DNA of 47,288 bases from Gammaproteobacteria bacterium. GTDB taxonomy: Bacteria; Pseudomonadota; Gammaproteobacteria; Pseudomonadales; Oceanobacteraceae. Below are positions 18,108-28,440 of the stretch, in pieces. How positions within the stretch are numbered: the stretch's first letter is position 1; each line of letters begins with the position of its first letter. The stretch lies in the NCBI GenBank assembly GCA_013373125.1, contig JABXIK010000062.1, positions 1 to 47,288 of the forward strand, given 5' to 3'. A program made the translations under genes and the position numbers. The notes below the pieces were generated by a model that saw only the letters and a list, made by a program, of their open reading frames with translations, made no database searches and was not told the origin of the DNA.

Positions 18108-18947
18108 TTACGCAATCTGACGCTCACCATTTGTCACTTGCTCGTTCAATGCTTTGATACGACGTGACATATTATCTAAAAGCGTCATGGCAATTTCGGG
18201 CTGCGCTTTAATAAGCGTCACAAATTCTTGCTTAGGAATGGCCAAAAGCTGGCAATTTTCACGGGCGGTAACGGTTGCATTGCGTTTTTCACCAGTAAAA
18301 ACCGCCATGGCACCGAATATTTCGCCGGACAAGACCTCACCGACGGTGACCCCATTCACGCTTACATCTGCACTGCCTGACATAAGCTGATATACCGTAT
18401 CGGCGTAATCCCCCTCTTTGATCATCACCTCGCCATTGGCCACATGTTGAAAACCCGTATGAGTCGCCACCTGTGTTTGTTGCTGGTAATGAGCCAGTAA
18501 GCTTTGATACAAAGCCATACTCGTTAGTAAGTAGTTACTAAAACGATGTTGACGTACTGGGTCACTGGCAATGAATCCCATGAATTCGTCGCGCTGCATC
18601 AAATCGATTTCAACACCCTCATCTACACGGAATTCTTCATGAGGTAATCCAAACACACGATTTAAACCAATGATGTCCCCTGGCTGTAAACACAGCGTAT
18701 CGCTGCCATCATTCACCACTGTGATCATGCCAGTACGAATCACACCTAACTGCTCTTTGCTGAATCCATCAAACACCTGAGCATTAGCAGGTAGCGTGTG
18801 TTGTACCACTGGAATATTCAAATCCGATAATAGACGCTCAGATAACAAATCCAAACGCTCAAGCAATTGCAGCGTGGCTTCAGGGGCTTTGCCAAGAAAC
18901 AACATAATACTGGCCATAAAGTAAACAAGGGGGCGTATTTCTACCAT
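18108..18947 (-). CDS. Cyclic-nucleotide-binding domain protein
   Basis: 279 residues with two beta-roll CNB-like domains (about residues 45-130 and 160-250) and no helix-turn-helix, so it is not a CRP-type regulator. The second domain has the phosphate-binding cassette region GEIFGAMAVFTGEKRNATV, where the usual glutamate after FG is replaced by Ala-Met, so ligand binding is uncertain. Start at ATG 18947; a GTG at 18956 is possible. It is 63 bp downstream of the pentapeptide gene on the same strand. Its 3' side faces the putative small-RNA promoter. Confidence 0.78.
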   Translation of the reverse strand: MVEIRPLVYFMASIMLFLGKAPEATLQLLERLDLLSERLLSDLNIPVVQHTLPANAQVFDGFSKEQLGVIRTGMITVVNDGSDTLCLQPGDIIGLNRVFGLPHEEFRVDEGVEIDLMQRDEFMGFIASDPVRQHRFSNYLLTSMALYQSLLAHYQQQTQVATHTGFQHVANGEVMIKEGDYADTVYQLMSGSADVSVNGVTVGEVLSGEIFGAMAVFTGEKRNATVTARENCQLLAIPKQEFVTLIKAQPEIAMTLLDNMSRRIKALNEQVTNGERQIA

Positions 18948-19010
18948 AAAACCCACTTATATGCCTAGGTAATGTGCAAAAAATAGCCGCAAATCACAAA
19001 ATGGTAGGAA

Positions 19011-19352
19011 TTATTGAGAAGGCTGGCGCAAACGAGTTCCTTGCTCTAACGAGAGTAAGATTTCTTGAGCCGAAATATCCTGAGGGAAGAAACAACCACT
19101 GATCTTAGCGTCTGCAAGGCTTGCTCCGTTTAGCTTACAACCACGGAAATCCAAGGAGCGTAAATCGGCTCCACGAAAGTACGCATTAGAAAAGTCGATG
19201 CCTCTTACATCCAGCTGGCGTAGGTCCAGCCCGCGAAAATCACAGCCCGTCAGATCACAAGTCTTTCCTTGTGCCTTGAGCTTGTTAAACTCTGCTATTT
19301 TTTCATCCCTGAGCAATTGATACATCTCGTCAGGGGAAATCCTAGGTTTCAT
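19011..19352 (-). CDS. Pentapeptide-repeat protein
   Basis: 113 residues: a short helical N-terminus (ISPDEMYQLLRDEKIAEFNKLKAQ) followed by about eleven A(D/N)LXX-type repeats (residues about 33-88: CDLTG CDFRG LDLRQ LDVRG IDFSN AYFRG ADLRS LDFRG), forming a right-handed beta helix. Too short to be a Qnr-type gyrase mimic with certainty. ATG at 19352 is fixed by AAGGAGCGAGCC upstream. Divergent from DNA polymerase II with a 57-bp shared promoter region. Confidence 0.82.
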   Translation of the reverse strand: MKPRISPDEMYQLLRDEKIAEFNKLKAQGKTCDLTGCDFRGLDLRQLDVRGIDFSNAYFRGADLRSLDFRGCKLNGASLADAKISGCFFPQDISAQEILLSLEQGTRLRQPSQ

Positions 19353-19409
19353 GGCTCGCTCCTTTTGAGTCATAGTTTAATTGAAGCCCAAAACCACATA
19401 AGGTCAAAC

Positions 19410-21809
19410 GTGCACGGTTTTATCCTGTCACAACATTGGAAAGACGTTAACGGCGAGCTGCAATTAAGCTTTTGGCTTAAGGGCGATACTGGCCCGCAAT
19501 GTATCACCTTCACGCAACAAGAAAGCGTGTGCTTTGCACCACAAGCGTTACAAGATGAGCTTCCCACCATTGATGGCATTCGCGTGCAAGCACTCCCGCT
19601 AAAGCATTTCGATGGCACAGACATCTGCGCGATATACAGCAAAAGCTATCAGCTGCAATTAGAACTTCGTCAATATTGTAAACAACATGACATTCCATTA
19701 TGGGAAGCAGACATCCGTCCAACACATCGATTCTTAATGGAGCGACATATCAAGGGCAGTTTGCAATGGGCAACATCGGCTGAAGACGCGCCAATCATTA
19801 ACCCTAAAGTTAAGCCCAGCGATTACCATCCCAACTTAAAAGTACTCAGTGTGGATATTGAAACCTCAATGCCTACGAAGACAGAAAAAGAAAAGCTGTA
19901 CAGCATAGGTTTTGTTTCTCGCTGGCTTGATGAACACGGACAGGCTCAAACCGAAAAGCATGTGTACATGCTGGGGCACCCGCAAGCAGAGATTCCCACA
20001 TGGTTACGCTTATTTAAGAATGTACGAGAACTCTTAATCGCCGCTAACCAATATATTCAGGCACTGGATCCCGATGTGATCATAGGTTGGAATGTGATTA
20101 ATTTTGATTTCAACGTATTACAACGGGTGTATCACGAATTTGGCGTGCCTTTTAACTGGAGCCGTGATGGTTCAAGTGTAAACATCCGCCAGGGGCAAAA
20201 TAATTTAAATTTTGTGGATATTCCGGGTCGCGTTATCGTCGACGGCATCGATGCCTTGCGTAATGCCACCTACTCATTTGAAAGCTTTTCATTAGAATTT
20301 GTTGCGCAAACCCTACTCGGACACGGAAAAAAACTCGACGGGCACAACGGCAAAATGGAAGATCGCGGCCAAGCCATTACCGATTTATTTGAACAAGACA
20401 AAGTCGCGCTGGCCAAATACAACGCGCAAGATTGCGAATTGGTATTGGATATCTTTGAACACACACAAATACTAAATTACCTAATTCAACGCAGTTTCTT
20501 AACCGGTCATTTACTGGACCGCGTGGGAGGTTCAGTGGCTGCTTTTGAATATTTATACTTACCCAAGTTACATCGTGCAGGATTCATAGCTCCAAATTTA
20601 GGAGAAGGATTCGATGCCTTCAAGGCCCCTGGGGGGTTTGTCATGGACAGTGCACCCGGCTTATATCAAGACGTACTAGTACTAGACTTTAAATCCCTAT
20701 ACCCAAGTATTATTCGCACCTTCAAAATTGATCCTATGGGATTAATAGAAGGGCTAAATGCTCAAGATCAAGCGGATGTTATACCAGGGTTTCACGATGC
20801 ATTATTTCATCGCGAGCGACACTTTCTACCCAATATCATCACAGAATTATGGGCAGAACGGGATGCGGCTAAACGTGAAAACAACGCCGCCACCAGTCAA
20901 GCCATCAAAATCATCATGAATAGTTTTTACGGTATTCTAGGCAGTACAGGATGCCGTTTCTTTGATGCGCGACTAGCCAGTTCCATTACAGAGCGTGGTC
21001 ATGAGATCATTCAACAAAGTGCAAGCTGGATCGAACAACAAGGCTACAACGTGATTTATGGCGATACCGATAGTGTATTTGTGAGCTTGCATACAGGTAG
21101 CAAAAACGTTGAAAACCCTCTGACACAAGATCAAGCTCAAACAATTGGCACCCAATTACAAACAGGCCTGAATCTTTATTGGCAGGAAACGTTAAGACGT
21201 GACTTTAATATCGAAAGCCAATTGGAAATCGAATTCGAAAACCATTATCAAACATTCATGATGCCCACCATTCGTGGCAGCGAAATGGGCAGCAAAAAAC
21301 GCTACGCCGGTTTAAAAGCCGATGGCGAATTAGTCTTTAAAGGACTGGAAGCTGTGCGCAGTGACTGGACAGCACTTGCAAAGGATGTTCAAACTCAGCT
21401 GTACCAGCGTATCTTCCATGAGAAACATTATGAAAGTTATCTAAAATCCGTAGTGGATGAATTACTGCGTGGTAAGCGTGATCATCAACTGGTCTATAAA
21501 AAACGTATTCGCAAACCCTTGCATACTTACGTAAAAAATATTCCGCCACAAATACAAGCAGCCAAATTAGCCAGCGAATTTTATACCCAAGCCAACCTGA
21601 ATAATCCCTATGAAAATGGCGGTTGGATTGAATACATCATCACGCAGCAAGGCCCCGTTGCCATTGAGTGTTTAGAACAAGCTGAATTCAAAATTGACTA
21701 CCAACATTACCTAGATAAGCAAATTACCCCTGTAGTGGATAGTATCCTATATTTCTTAGGCAAACGTTTTGCGGACTTAATAAACCCACAGCAGGACATT
21801 TTTTCTTAA
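19410..21809 (+). CDS. polB: DNA polymerase II (family B)
   Basis: 799-residue repair polymerase with 3'-5' exonuclease, used in translesion synthesis and restart. Exonuclease motif SVDIETS (Exo I) comes near residue 150. Polymerase motifs are DFKSLYPSII (A), KIIMNSFYGILGS (B) and YGDTDSVF (C, catalytic Asp pair), plus ITERGHEII. The start is GTG at 19410 with AAGG six bases upstream, giving MHGFILSQHW; the frame itself runs on to 19269 into the divergent gene. E. coli polB is SOS-induced, but I find no convincing LexA box here. Confidence 0.93.
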   Translation: MHGFILSQHWKDVNGELQLSFWLKGDTGPQCITFTQQESVCFAPQALQDELPTIDGIRVQALPLKHFDGTDICAIYSKSYQLQLELRQYCKQHDIPLWEADIRPTHRFLMERHIKGSLQWATSAEDAPIINPKVKPSDYHPNLKVLSVDIETSMPTKTEKEKLYSIGFVSRWLDEHGQAQTEKHVYMLGHPQAEIPTWLRLFKNVRELLIAANQYIQALDPDVIIGWNVINFDFNVLQRVYHEFGVPFNWSRDGSSVNIRQGQNNLNFVDIPGRVIVDGIDALRNATYSFESFSLEFVAQTLLGHGKKLDGHNGKMEDRGQAITDLFEQDKVALAKYNAQDCELVLDIFEHTQILNYLIQRSFLTGHLLDRVGGSVAAFEYLYLPKLHRAGFIAPNLGEGFDAFKAPGGFVMDSAPGLYQDVLVLDFKSLYPSIIRTFKIDPMGLIEGLNAQDQADVIPGFHDALFHRERHFLPNIITELWAERDAAKRENNAATSQAIKIIMNSFYGILGSTGCRFFDARLASSITERGHEIIQQSASWIEQQGYNVIYGDTDSVFVSLHTGSKNVENPLTQDQAQTIGTQLQTGLNLYWQETLRRDFNIESQLEIEFENHYQTFMMPTIRGSEMGSKKRYAGLKADGELVFKGLEAVRSDWTALAKDVQTQLYQRIFHEKHYESYLKSVVDELLRGKRDHQLVYKKRIRKPLHTYVKNIPPQIQAAKLASEFYTQANLNNPYENGGWIEYIITQQGPVAIECLEQAEFKIDYQHYLDKQITPVVDSILYFLGKRFADLINPQQDIFS

Positions 21810-21854
21810 ATTCGTTCGGGGTTATAATGCCCACTTGATGTAAATAGGCACCCC

Positions 21855-22511
21855 ATGACACAACTCAATTCTCTCATACAAACCATGCTCAGCGACGCCA
21901 GTGTCACGCCTCAGGCTTTACCTCAGTGTCCAGAAATACAACTGTACTTGGTGGACCCGATCAGCATGGCCCGCCCTTTCTCTTTAGATGAGATTCGCAG
22001 TATTTGGGAGCACACGGCTTACTGGGCGTTTTGCTGGGCAAGTGGACAAATTCTAGCCCGACACATTTTGGCAAACCCTGATTTAGTGAAAGGCAAAAAA
22101 ATTTTAGATTTCGGTACTGGCTCTGGCGTGGTTGCCATTGCCGCCATGAAAGCCGGTGCTCGTTGCGTCATTGCTTGTGATATTGATAAAGATGCTTTAA
22201 TTAGCTGTGAAGAAAATGCACGCCTCAATAACGTTGAGTTAATCTTATCCGATGATTTGTTTGCCATAGATGATAACGATATTGACCTGCTGATAGCAGC
22301 GGATGTGCTGTATGACCGTGCTAATTTAAGTTTTCTTGATACGTTTTTTGACTACGCACCTAAGGTTTTACTCGCGGATTCACGCATCAAGGACTTTAGT
22401 CATCCTCACTATGAATTTATCGATCGCCAAGAATCCTTTACGGTACCAGATTTAGACGAACTGGATGAATTTCGTTTTGTGAATCTCTATTCAGGACAAG
22501 CGCCCGAATAA
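21855..22511 (+). CDS. Class I SAM-dependent methyltransferase, PrmA/ETFB-lysine type
   Basis: 218 residues with the SAM-binding motif ILDFGTGSGVVAIAAMKAGA and the acidic loop ACDIDKDAL. The rest resembles the small protein-lysine methyltransferases (ETFB/PrmA-like) that carry ISMARPFSLDEIRSIWEHTAYWAFCWASG-type N-termini (key part: IWEHTAYWAFCWASG). Target unknown; protein lysine methylation is the likeliest activity. ATG at 21855 follows polB by 45 bp, so the two may be cotranscribed. Confidence 0.8.
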   Translation: MTQLNSLIQTMLSDASVTPQALPQCPEIQLYLVDPISMARPFSLDEIRSIWEHTAYWAFCWASGQILARHILANPDLVKGKKILDFGTGSGVVAIAAMKAGARCVIACDIDKDALISCEENARLNNVELILSDDLFAIDDNDIDLLIAADVLYDRANLSFLDTFFDYAPKVLLADSRIKDFSHPHYEFIDRQESFTVPDLDELDEFRFVNLYSGQAPE

Positions 22512-22610
22512 TCGGAATTCAGCACTAGACCAAACCTGCATATCTATGGCTTAAACTCGCTCTGAAGTGAGGAACGTCTATACTGAGTTCAACGTTGCCC
22601 ATAGGTTGTC

Positions 22611-24920
22611 ATGGTGTTTTTATCCCGTCTGCCGATATCGTCCAGAAGAGCACTAACCATCACCGCACTCTCAATGTGGTTATTACTCATGACCATATTA
22701 TTAGTGTTCTCCTACCATGCTGAACGCTCTGATGCCTTTGATCGACTGGGATTTAAAACCGAAACCGCTTTCATTCAATTTGAACGCCACTGGCCCGGCC
22801 TAAAACAAGAAAACCTAGCGGTCAAAAATCACTACTTAAGCCAGCTTACATATAGTTTTCATCCCACACTGCATTTCTCTGTTATCACGTTAAAGGGTAA
22901 AGTTGTTGCCTCGAGTTTAAATAATCTTAATCAGCTATCTTATGGCCCTGTCATACAACAATTTCAATTAGGATTTGAACAAGGTCAGCACTGTCTGTTG
23001 CAGTTGTATAGCTTACAAGAAAAAAATGTCAGTGCTTGCGCTTATCCATATGGGGATGAAATTCTCCTCATCGCCAGCTTGCATAAAGAAGATTTAATTA
23101 GTTATTGGTTGAGTAAAAAACGGTATTTGATTTCGGCTTGTATCATCAGCCTATTTTTAATTCTTGCATTCATTTATCTTAGTTATCGTGAATCCCAACA
23201 TTCGAAGCTTAGCTTTCAAACTCTCAAGAGTAATATCCAAAAACAAGACGATGACTTTAAAAGACTAGTCAGTAATCTACCTGGAATCTTGTATCGCTTA
23301 CGTTTAAGTGATCACTCATTGGATTACATCAGCCCTGGCAGCATGCAATTACTAGGTTATCCACCGGATTATTTCTTACAACACAATCACACGCCATTTG
23401 ACTTAATTGAAGAAGATGACCAAGCAAACTTCAGTCAAAAAAGTAAAGCGGCCCACTTTTCTCTAAAACCGTTTGAAATGGTTTACCGAATAAAGACAGC
23501 CGGTGGTGAGCACAAATGGATATTAGATCGTGGACGCTGTTATCAAGAACAGGGTGATGAATATTTTATCGAAGGCGTTATGCTAGACATTACTGAACGA
23601 GAACTGGTACGCCAACAAATTGAATATCTAGCCACTCAAGATCCTTTAACCGAATTATATAACCGCTTTAAATTTAATGACGAATTAGTGAATGCTGTCA
23701 GCCATGCCAAAATGACCAGTGAAAAGTTCGCCATGTTGTTTATTGATCTAGACCGCTTCAAAACCATTAATGACTCCTTGGGCCATCAACTGGGCGATCG
23801 ATTGCTGCAAAAAGTTGCTGAAAGATTATCATGTATTTTACCCAAGCAGCATTTCTTAGCACGCATGGGAGGCGATGAATTCGTGGTACTCATGCGTAAT
23901 ATTGAAAACACCAGTGATATAGAAATTCTTGCCAACGATATTAACCGCCATGTACGTCAAGTTTTTCGTGTGGATTCTTATGAATTACGCACCAGCTGCT
24001 CCATTGGTATTAGCTTATGCCCCAATCACAGCGAGCACAGCCACATACTTTGGCGCTATGCCGATACGGCTATGTACCAAGTAAAAAATCGTGGTGGTGA
24101 TGGTTATCAGTTCTTTACTCAAGAAATGGGAGACATGGTTCAACATCGCATCAACATTGAACATGGATTTATTCCGGCCTTCGAGAACCAACAATTTGAG
24201 TTGTATTACCAACCACAGGTGGACATACACAATAATCGGTTATTAGGTTGCGAAGCCTTAGTACGATGGTTTCATCCTGAAATGGGCAATGTGTCTCCGG
24301 TTGAGTTTATTCCCATTGCAGAAGAAACAGGATTCATTCACACATTAGGTGATTGGATTTTAGAAACCAGCATTCAACAACTGAAACTGTGGTTACAGCA
24401 ACAAGCAGACTTCGTTATGTCTGTAAATATTTCTGCTGTACAAGTTACAGAGGAATTACCCAATCGTATCGAGTCTCTGTTATCCCAATACGATGTACCA
24501 AGTGAGGCTCTTGAACTAGAAATCACTGAAAGTTTATTAATGGAAAATATCGATTATATTCTACCTATTCTAAACAAAATCAAAACCTTAGGTGTAGGCT
24601 TTGCCATTGATGATTTTGGTACTGGGTATTCCAGTCTAAGCTATTTGCGCTACTTGCCGATTAATAAATTAAAAATTGATCGCGCCTTTGTTATGAACAT
24701 AGAGAATAATAAGGATGATATATCTATGGTTAAAGCCATAATCGCCATGGCAAAAAGCTTGAATTTAACGGTTTTAGCCGAAGGTATCGAAAATCAAAAT
24801 CAATTAAATCTAATAAAAGAATTATCTTGTGAGCGTTATCAAGGCTACTTCTTTAATAAACCTTTAGATGCAAATAATTTTACGTCCCTGTACTTTGAGC
24901 AGAAAAAACAAGTAAAATAA
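22611..24920 (+). CDS. Membrane GGDEF-EAL c-di-GMP enzyme with PAS domain
   Basis: 769 residues: two membrane segments (about 16-36 and 168-190) enclosing a periplasmic sensor, a PAS domain (about 215-335), GGDEF (about 340-500) and EAL (about 515-765). RMGGDEF is intact but the RxxD inhibition site is missing (PKQH instead). The EAL domain keeps the metal and catalytic residues: CEALVRW, SVNIS, LEITES, DDFGTGYSSL, LKIDRAF, LAEGIE and YQGYFFNKP. Likely a phosphodiesterase or bifunctional enzyme. Confidence 0.9.
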   Translation: MVFLSRLPISSRRALTITALSMWLLLMTILLVFSYHAERSDAFDRLGFKTETAFIQFERHWPGLKQENLAVKNHYLSQLTYSFHPTLHFSVITLKGKVVASSLNNLNQLSYGPVIQQFQLGFEQGQHCLLQLYSLQEKNVSACAYPYGDEILLIASLHKEDLISYWLSKKRYLISACIISLFLILAFIYLSYRESQHSKLSFQTLKSNIQKQDDDFKRLVSNLPGILYRLRLSDHSLDYISPGSMQLLGYPPDYFLQHNHTPFDLIEEDDQANFSQKSKAAHFSLKPFEMVYRIKTAGGEHKWILDRGRCYQEQGDEYFIEGVMLDITERELVRQQIEYLATQDPLTELYNRFKFNDELVNAVSHAKMTSEKFAMLFIDLDRFKTINDSLGHQLGDRLLQKVAERLSCILPKQHFLARMGGDEFVVLMRNIENTSDIEILANDINRHVRQVFRVDSYELRTSCSIGISLCPNHSEHSHILWRYADTAMYQVKNRGGDGYQFFTQEMGDMVQHRINIEHGFIPAFENQQFELYYQPQVDIHNNRLLGCEALVRWFHPEMGNVSPVEFIPIAEETGFIHTLGDWILETSIQQLKLWLQQQADFVMSVNISAVQVTEELPNRIESLLSQYDVPSEALELEITESLLMENIDYILPILNKIKTLGVGFAIDDFGTGYSSLSYLRYLPINKLKIDRAFVMNIENNKDDISMVKAIIAMAKSLNLTVLAEGIENQNQLNLIKELSCERYQGYFFNKPLDANNFTSLYFEQKKQVK

Positions 24921-24981
24921 GCCAATCCGCTAGCATCATCCCAAACATCCTGTTTATAAACCATGACAAACGGAGCTGGGC

Positions 24982-25806
24982 ATGGCCGACTTAGAATCCA
25001 TTTTAGCTTTCATCACAGACATTGCTGAGCAAGCAGGTGACTTAATTGTTGAATTGCGCGCTCACAATCAACTCAACCATGACTACAAACAAGGTATTGA
25101 GTTAGTTACCAATGCGGATGTCGCCGCAGACAAACTGATCACTCAAGCCATTCGTGAACGCTTTCCTGATCATCAAATTCTTGCGGAAGAATCCAATCCA
25201 GATTTCTCCTCTATAGAAATGAGCGATACGCCACTTTGGGTAATTGATCCAATCGATGGTACGGTGAATTACGCACGTCATCATTTACAAGTGGCCATCA
25301 GCATCGCCTATGTGGTGAAGGGTAAAATTCAAGTAGCGCTCGTTTACAATCCATTTCTTGCTGAGATGTTTACCGCCATTCGTCATAGTGGCGCATGGTT
25401 AAATGATCAACCCATCCGTTGTAGCCAAACCCTTGATTTAAAAAAATCTTTAATTGCCACCGGCTTTCCTTACGATAAAAGTAAACACTTACCCCAACTT
25501 ATGGCTCAGCTAACGTCAGTTTTGGAAAATTGTGCGGATGTTCGTCGCATTGGTAGCGCCGCCATCGATTTATGTTGGGTCGCATTGGGACGCTTGGATG
25601 GTTATTACGAAACGGTGAGCCCTTGGGATTGCGCAGCCGGTTGGCTCATAGCAAAAGAAGCGGGCGCTAAATGCGGATATTTCAAAACACCTCATGGTGG
25701 GGTGAAGCATGAATTACACAGTGAGAACTTATTGGTCACCAACCCCAATATTCATGACGCTCTTAAACACGTATTAAATCAAGCGGATCCTGAATATTCG
25801 ATTTAA
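24982..25806 (+). CDS. Inositol monophosphatase family protein, SuhB-like
   Basis: 274-residue Mg-dependent phosphatase with the metal-binding motifs LAEESNPD, WVIDPIDGTVNYA and the C-terminal ETVSPWDCAAGWLIAKEAGA. The family includes SuhB (also an rRNA transcription factor) and CysQ; the exact substrate cannot be read. GGAG lies before the ATG. Its stop codon overlaps the convergent foldase stop by four bases. Confidence 0.85.
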   Translation: MADLESILAFITDIAEQAGDLIVELRAHNQLNHDYKQGIELVTNADVAADKLITQAIRERFPDHQILAEESNPDFSSIEMSDTPLWVIDPIDGTVNYARHHLQVAISIAYVVKGKIQVALVYNPFLAEMFTAIRHSGAWLNDQPIRCSQTLDLKKSLIATGFPYDKSKHLPQLMAQLTSVLENCADVRRIGSAAIDLCWVALGRLDGYYETVSPWDCAAGWLIAKEAGAKCGYFKTPHGGVKHELHSENLLVTNPNIHDALKHVLNQADPEYSI

Positions 25807-26831
25807 GGGTTCTGCTTTTCTTTTTCCATCAGTTCATAAACTCCCAAACGACGACGCTCATTGTCATCGAAACCTTGCAGTAGTAATTCTTTGGCTAACG
25901 ACTTATCTCGCTCGCTTAAGGTTTCATTAGCATCGATCTTCGTTTTTTCTGCAAGGTACTGATCCACTCGCCCTTGCCAATTTTGTCGCTGCTCATCAAG
26001 CGCTTGTAAGCGTTGCGCTGCTTCTTGGCCAAAGGCTTGGCTATTGACTTCAAATATTTCCTCTTCGCTCGCGCCCGATGCTCGCATATCTTGTGTCACT
26101 TTAAATACATCACTCACTTTATTGGTTTCAGCGCGCATTTCCTGTACTTCTGCAGGTAAGGATTGCTCTAAAGAATTTATCTGCGCTTGTTTTTCCTGTG
26201 CGGTAAGCTGTGTATTGGCTTGAATCTCTAACTTAGAAAGCATGTAGTCATCATACATTTCATCAAAACCGAAGAACGCGGCAACCGCTTCTTGATCAAA
26301 ATACTCGCGACGTTTATCTCTTAGTTGCTGTAATTGAAAGCGCATTCGTTCAATGTCATTTAATTCATAATCTTTAGGCGCTTGAAGATTGGATTCTAGC
26401 TCCACTAGGGCGTATTTATACGCCACATAATCTTCAAATAATGAAAGAGCTTGACTCAGTGCCGGCTCTTGAAGATTCAATTCGATGTCATCACGAATCA
26501 TTTGTTGAACTTCGGCAAAAGAAAACTCGCCCATGGTTGATAAGAAGTATTCAAAGCGGTGTTTGATATCATCACTTAACAATAAATTACCATCTTCATC
26601 CACTGGGTATAAGCCATCAATAGTGGTGCCTTTTAGGGAGCTGTCGCGTAATTTTTCCGGTAATTGATTATTCGATTTGGAAGCCGATTGTTTTTTCACT
26701 GACGGCGAACTGGTCTTCGCCTGATATCCTGAGTATTGCTGCTGCGAATCACTCAATTGTGCATCGGGTAAAAAGAACAGCATGATAGCCATGGCAATGA
26801 TCAGTGCGGCAACCGCAATTAATTTATACAT
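25803..26831 (-). CDS. lifO: Lipase-specific foldase (lipase chaperone)
   Basis: 342-residue steric chaperone anchored in the inner membrane by residues 4-20 and projecting into the periplasm, where it folds the secreted lipase encoded just upstream. The foldase signature RxxFDY-like element is seen as HRFEYFLSTMGE (R92-E102), after a variable Ser/Gln/Lys-rich linker (about 25-60). The remainder is the expected helical, Q/E-rich scaffold. Between it and the lipase gene lies an intrinsic terminator, so its expression probably depends on partial read-through. Confidence 0.88.
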   Translation of the reverse strand: MYKLIAVAALIIAMAIMLFFLPDAQLSDSQQQYSGYQAKTSSPSVKKQSASKSNNQLPEKLRDSSLKGTTIDGLYPVDEDGNLLLSDDIKHRFEYFLSTMGEFSFAEVQQMIRDDIELNLQEPALSQALSLFEDYVAYKYALVELESNLQAPKDYELNDIERMRFQLQQLRDKRREYFDQEAVAAFFGFDEMYDDYMLSKLEIQANTQLTAQEKQAQINSLEQSLPAEVQEMRAETNKVSDVFKVTQDMRASGASEEEIFEVNSQAFGQEAAQRLQALDEQRQNWQGRVDQYLAEKTKIDANETLSERDKSLAKELLLQGFDDNERRRLGVYELMEKEKQNP

Positions 26832-26894
26832 GAGACAGTTCTAGTCGTTATTATTTTTAACCATACTAATAGCAGTCATTTAAAAAACCAATAA

Positions 26895-26922
26895 AAAAGG
26901 GCGAAGTTATATTCGCCCTTTT
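26895..26922 (-). terminator. Intercistronic terminator between lipase and foldase genes
   Basis: Stem AAAAGGGCGAA / TTCGCCCTTTT with a six-base loop (26906-26911), followed on the minus strand by a T-rich run. It is 18 bp after the lipase stop and 64 bp before the foldase start. Confidence 0.85.
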
Positions 26923-26940
26923 CTTAACTCGCTTAAAAGC

Positions 26941-27891
<951 letters not shown>

Positions 27892-28092
27892 TTATGGGTA
27901 TGTCTGTAAACAGACGTGAGAATGAGGCCAGATTGCCCAAATAGAGTCTTCACTCTAATAAGCAGCAGTATAGATGAATGTTGGAAATGGCCATCAGTCA
28001 CAATGCGCCCAAAGTTAGAACATTTACGCCTGAATGCACGCCCCAATTTTGCCCACAAGAAATAAGAAAAAAGTGTGAACTGTGGAAGTTTC

Positions 28093-28292
28093 TGTGAATA
28101 ACTATGTGGATATACAGTATATATACAGCTGAATACTCACCGAGTATTTCCTCTATGAATTTCCACAAATAGAGTCAACCCCTTACTAAAGCTAAACAAT
28201 TCAGCTACTTAGAGAGTTTTTTGTACAAAGTTCACGCATCAATTGGAATGACTCAACTTGCCCACAGATTCTGTGGATAAGATTGTGGATGA
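28093..28292. other. Cluster of DnaA boxes in two doublets
   Basis: Two perfect boxes, TGTGAATAA (28093-28101) and TGTGGATAA (28272-28280), each followed after three bases by a one-mismatch box in the same orientation, TGTGGATAT (28105-28113) and TGTGGATGA (28284-28292). AT-rich DNA follows the first doublet. It lies in the 558-bp gene-free stretch between lipase and acyl-CoA dehydrogenase genes. Could titrate DnaA or belong to an origin; dnaA is not nearby. Confidence 0.55.
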
Positions 28293-28373
28293 GATGATGA
28301 CAGAATGCTGAAACTGTCATGTTGCCTTAGCTTCCCTTAGATTGATTACAAAACAAACGACTGTTTTAATCCA

Positions 28374-28407
28374 TAAAAAAACGCCCACATTTTGAACAAT
28401 GCGGGCG
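28374..28407 (-). terminator. Terminator of the acyl-CoA dehydrogenase gene
   Basis: Stem CGCCC-A-CATT / AATG-C-GGGCG (one mismatch), loop TTGAAC, then T7 on the minus strand (28374-28380). Confidence 0.85.
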
Positions 28408-28440
28408 CTTCTTGTGGAACGATACGAGGCTTTACGAAGG

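Noticed and set aside
28105..28130. LexA box in CAGTATATATACAGCTG
   Set aside because: The two halves are in direct rather than inverted orientation; CTG-N10-CAG is not formed.
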